NCBI RefSeq assembly: GCF_037975245.1 | Contig: NC_092562.1 | Coordinates: 6,120,001 to 6,184,000 of the forward strand | Direction of reading: 5' to 3' | Source: Apostichopus japonicus | Lineage: Eukaryota > Echinodermata > Holothuroidea > Aspidochirotida > Stichopodidae | Length of the DNA: 64,000 bases | Part shown: positions 60,626-64,000 of the stretch, in pieces | Layout: each line of letters begins with the position of its first letter | How positions within the stretch are numbered: the stretch's first letter is position 1 | Translations under genes and position numbers: made by a program | Notes under the pieces: model-generated | Database searches by the model: none | Seen by the model: only the letters and a program-made list of their open reading frames with translations | Told to the model about the DNA's origin: nothing

Positions 60626-63600
60626 CTGGAGATAACAGACAGAAAATTTACAAGCATGAGATCTGAGTACATCTTTAAAGGGATGCAATGTTTGACAGTG
60701 AGAAAAAGCAAATGGTTACAGAAGAATCATCACACACAGCTCTGGCAATGTAAATGGTTATATACTTCTTACTGCTACTGACACCATGTCCAAGCCATAA
60801 GTACTTATAACACTTTTTAATATGTTCAGAGAATTTGATCAGTATCCTGACAGGATGATACACTGATTTTTTTATAATACTTTGAAAGTTGCTAGCAATA
60901 ATAACTGTTCATCCCACCATTGATATTAGAAGAATATACCGCAGTAAAAAATACAAGTAAGTCTGTAATAGTGCATAGCACACGACTTCTGAGGGGATCT
61001 CTCATTTCAAATTGTGAAATGTCTTGAATCATGACAGGCTGTGCAGTTGAAGTGTCTGTTCTTTACTTTTTTCCATTTTTTATTCCTTTCATTTCTGATT
61101 CTACCATAATATATCATGATAAGGCCTGCTCAACACATTACTGCTTACATTGTGTGATGTACTGTAGTAAATATTCATATTTCAATTTACTCAAGAAAAT
61201 TGATGTCGTTTCATAGATCACGCTGTACATTAATTTAAAAGGTTAATTGCTAGAATTTTGTTCCATTTACAACAGAAGCATATAGATTGGGCTTGTGTTA
61301 GATACAAACACACTGTACTAGCTCTCCAGTCAAACTAACCTATAATATAGAGTACTATAGCATTGTGAAATAATTAATAAACACTAGGCCTATCACTAGC
61401 ATGACAGATGGCTTTTGCATATAAAATGGTATTGTGAGTTTCATGCAGAATGGTTTTAAACTGCTATCAATCACTGTCTGTTGATAATAGACAGTTCAGA
61501 GATTATTTTCACTCAAAACTTCACAATCATCTTACACCAAGAAGTTATTATCTTTGCCTCTGTGCAATGTGGCATATCGTAATCATGCACAGATGAAAAT
61601 TGATGATCACAGGGCATGTACCATTGTTAACACAAATTGCTAGTTTAGAATACAACAACAATATACAACTGTACAGTATATACTACAAAAACAGTACTGT
61701 ATAAACTGGTTCTTAACCATTTCTACCAATTCCCTACTGGCATCGTTAAATGATACCAATAATACTGTCCACTAATTATCTGGGAGATTTGACACAGAAC
61801 ACTAATCATTCAACCCCTTTGTAATCCTGCAAACCCTGTAGGTATTAATCACAATACAACAGTCAAATTGATCAACCTTAAACAGCCTCCTAGATATTTT
61901 TCACCTAAAGAAGAAGTGTTGTTAATGATTCCTTTTCATTTCTCAGCATTTCTTTGGACACTTTTTAACATTTATATAACCACATGATTTGAAAACATAT
62001 AACACTTTGGTTTTTTTCTCTAAAAAAATTGATTTTCCTTCATTATGTATGAAATGGAACTATTCTATCATGCATATGCATTTGTTATATGGAAATATCA
62101 CCAAATCCAGTCTAACATAAAGAAATTACCATACGAAAAAACCTGACATGTGTAATGTACTGTATATCTTTAGCTTCTTGTGTGACATCATTTCACTTAA
62201 ATGGAGACTGGCAAAGAACTATGCACAGTTAAATTAATTTCAAAATGATTCCTGAAGTACATGAGATCATTTATGGATGCAAAGTTTGGGATTATTTGGC
62301 ACATCATATACTGTACAATAAATAAACTTCAGACAATATCAACATACTGTAGAGACTTGCTAAGTATATATTTAGAAACTACAGTATTACAGTACTGTAC
62401 AGGTACCTGAATTCATGCTACTGATGTTACACAGCACAGACTGTAAACTGTACATGTATGTAGTTAAGGACTAAAATACAGGTACAGTAGTTACTTTATA
62501 TATTTGGCTGGATGAATGATAGGTCTTTCATGCAGAAAGACTGTGTATTAGATCTGCCCGAACGATCCTAACTTTTAAGTTGTAGTCATGGGAGTTATAA
62601 TTTAACATACAATATACTCTAATTTTGCTATTTGAAACAGAAAGTCAATTGCATCCCATGATTGACCTCTAATATGATTTATGCACTAAATCACCCAGTT
62701 CTGAAGATTATATAAGCCAAAACATTTTTAAAGTTGCAAGTTGATATTTTGGATTATATACATTTATCAGATGTACGCTGATTTAATTAAACATGGTTTG
62801 CTACTACAGTATATCGTTATCAAATCCCTCTATACAAGATCACATAAACCAGTACCTGTATATGCTGGGTTACTGCTGGCTACAATTACCACATGGATAA
62901 ATTTAAAAAAAAAAAAAAAAAATTTAATTGCAAAATGAAAACAACTGTGCAAAGCAAATAAACTACTCATCGAAGGTGACCTTGCTTTAAACATATCACA
63001 TATGTAAACACTTTCCTACCTTAAAACCCTGAAATATAGATAGTTTACTTGAAATATATCTCAACTTACAGTAGATCGATAATCAACCTGCTGTGAAGCA
63101 ACCTCTTAAGAAAATTGTATATATGTGTGAAGGAGTCTATACTTGCTCACTTAGCAGTGCTCAGGAAAACCTACATCTACAGTAAGCAATGATCAGACAG
63201 CGGGGTGAGGTCTGGATGCAATTTGACGAGCATGAACGTTGTGTTGATCAATGTGGTTATAGAACATATCAGAAAACTGGGAATAAATTAAACTGAAATA
63301 AAGATGAAGTGATGTGTAAGAGAGTTTATTACTCAAGGCTCTGCTTACTAGCTACCGTATGGAGATAAAATAAAGAGGACTTGGATGTCAGTTGAATTCA
63401 CAGAGCTCTGTGATATCTCATCTTTAGTGTATGGTTGCTCATTATTTAAGGAGACTCTTTGAAGAATTTACTGAGATCTTAATGATGGATAATTTAACAT
63501 GCAGTAACAGATTTAGAATTTCATATGGAAGCTGCCTCACCATGGGTATAAGAATTTATACATGTATGTCTCCAAAAATATAAAGATGAACCAGACAAAC

Positions 63601-64000
63601 TTAAATTTACTGAACATTATGCCAAAAGACATTTATCCAGATCATCTACTATATAGACATACACAATTCAGAAGGTTAACCGTGCTATACACATTATAAA
63701 AAGATGTATAATTATGTTATGTGTACTGTATACTGTTAATGGTCTAGTGTGAATGATTCAGCATCATCGAGTGTCATTTTTGATTGATTACATCTTATAG
63801 CTTTCTTTAATTTGATATGCAGAAGTCACAGACAGACTTGAGAGTAAGTTACCTACAGACTACATACATTATTACTGTAGCCATACACGTTACTGAACTA
63901 CATAACAATTTTGTTTTCCATTTAATTCATTCTTTAGGTGCTTCACAATGGCTAGGTTTATGTTTCACTAATGATTTGATGATAAGTAAAGATGTCCAAT
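60626..64000 (-). other. txn: thioredoxin upstream intron, to the window edge
   Basis: The ~60-nt exon for the preceding VDVD-type segment and the exon with WCGPC were searched for by eye on the minus strand and not seen, so the gene probably continues past the right edge. The stretch is AT-rich with abundant TACTGTA/ACAGTA words and one A17-type run at 62904-62920. Confidence 0.5.

Noticed and set aside
60626-64000. Thioredoxin WCGPC exon and VDVD exon
   Set aside because: Searched by eye on the minus strand; no sequence encoding WCGPC or a VDVD-type segment with splice sites was found, so none is reported.

Overview
This is a eukaryotic, animal-type genomic window. It is AT-rich, has GT-AG introns, and is dominated by microsatellites, tandem repeats and degraded or non-autonomous mobile elements. 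The two recognisable genes are animal-type proteins with animal intron positions. The repeat content (hAT-type elements with CAGGGGCG-like ends, tRNA-derived SINEs, a LINE tail, long foldback DNA elements) suits a marine invertebrate. An echinoderm is my best guess, but this is inference and nothing in the window proves the clade.

Gene content is low. (1) A BAG1-type co-chaperone gene lies on the + strand from at least 28961 to 38713. Five coding exons encode a ubiquitin-like domain, a linker and a BAG domain, and all splice phases agree. The first exon with the start codon was not found. The last exon can end at its own TGA or splice, in frame, to a small exon at 43166 that has its own stop and an AATAAA signal. 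(2) The last two exons of a classical thioredoxin gene lie on the - strand (60625-60560 and 59070-58990). The active-site exons must lie to the right, beyond the window or unseen. Most remaining short open frames are microsatellite or transposon translations.

Layout: 1-13.8 kb is gene-free and carries a foldback element, a 43-bp satellite with higher-order structure, a perfect 12-bp tandem array and several simple repeats. 13.8-15.4 kb holds two hAT-like elements. 16.4-17.5 kb holds an (ATC)62 tract and a LINE reverse-transcriptase C-terminal fragment ending in about 74 ATT units. 18191-23303 is a 5.1-kb foldback DNA transposon with arms built of ~300-bp units around a frameshifted nuclease-like ORF. 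24-28.4 kb has a SINE, unassigned sequence, a 185-bp duplication and an unrecognised 83-codon - strand frame. 28.9-43.4 kb is the BAG1 locus, whose introns or 3' part contain SINEs and a ten-copy 102-bp tandem array. 44-57.4 kb is intergenic and contains five more hAT-like elements with 8-bp target duplications, a 300-bp near-perfect palindrome and a small hairpin element with hammerhead-like motifs. 57.4-64 kb is the thioredoxin 3' end plus introns.

The two genes have no visible operon-like or functional linkage: one is an HSP70 nucleotide-exchange/ubiquitin-linked factor, the other a cytosolic disulfide reductase. Their 3' ends face each other across roughly 15-20 kb of repeat-rich sequence.
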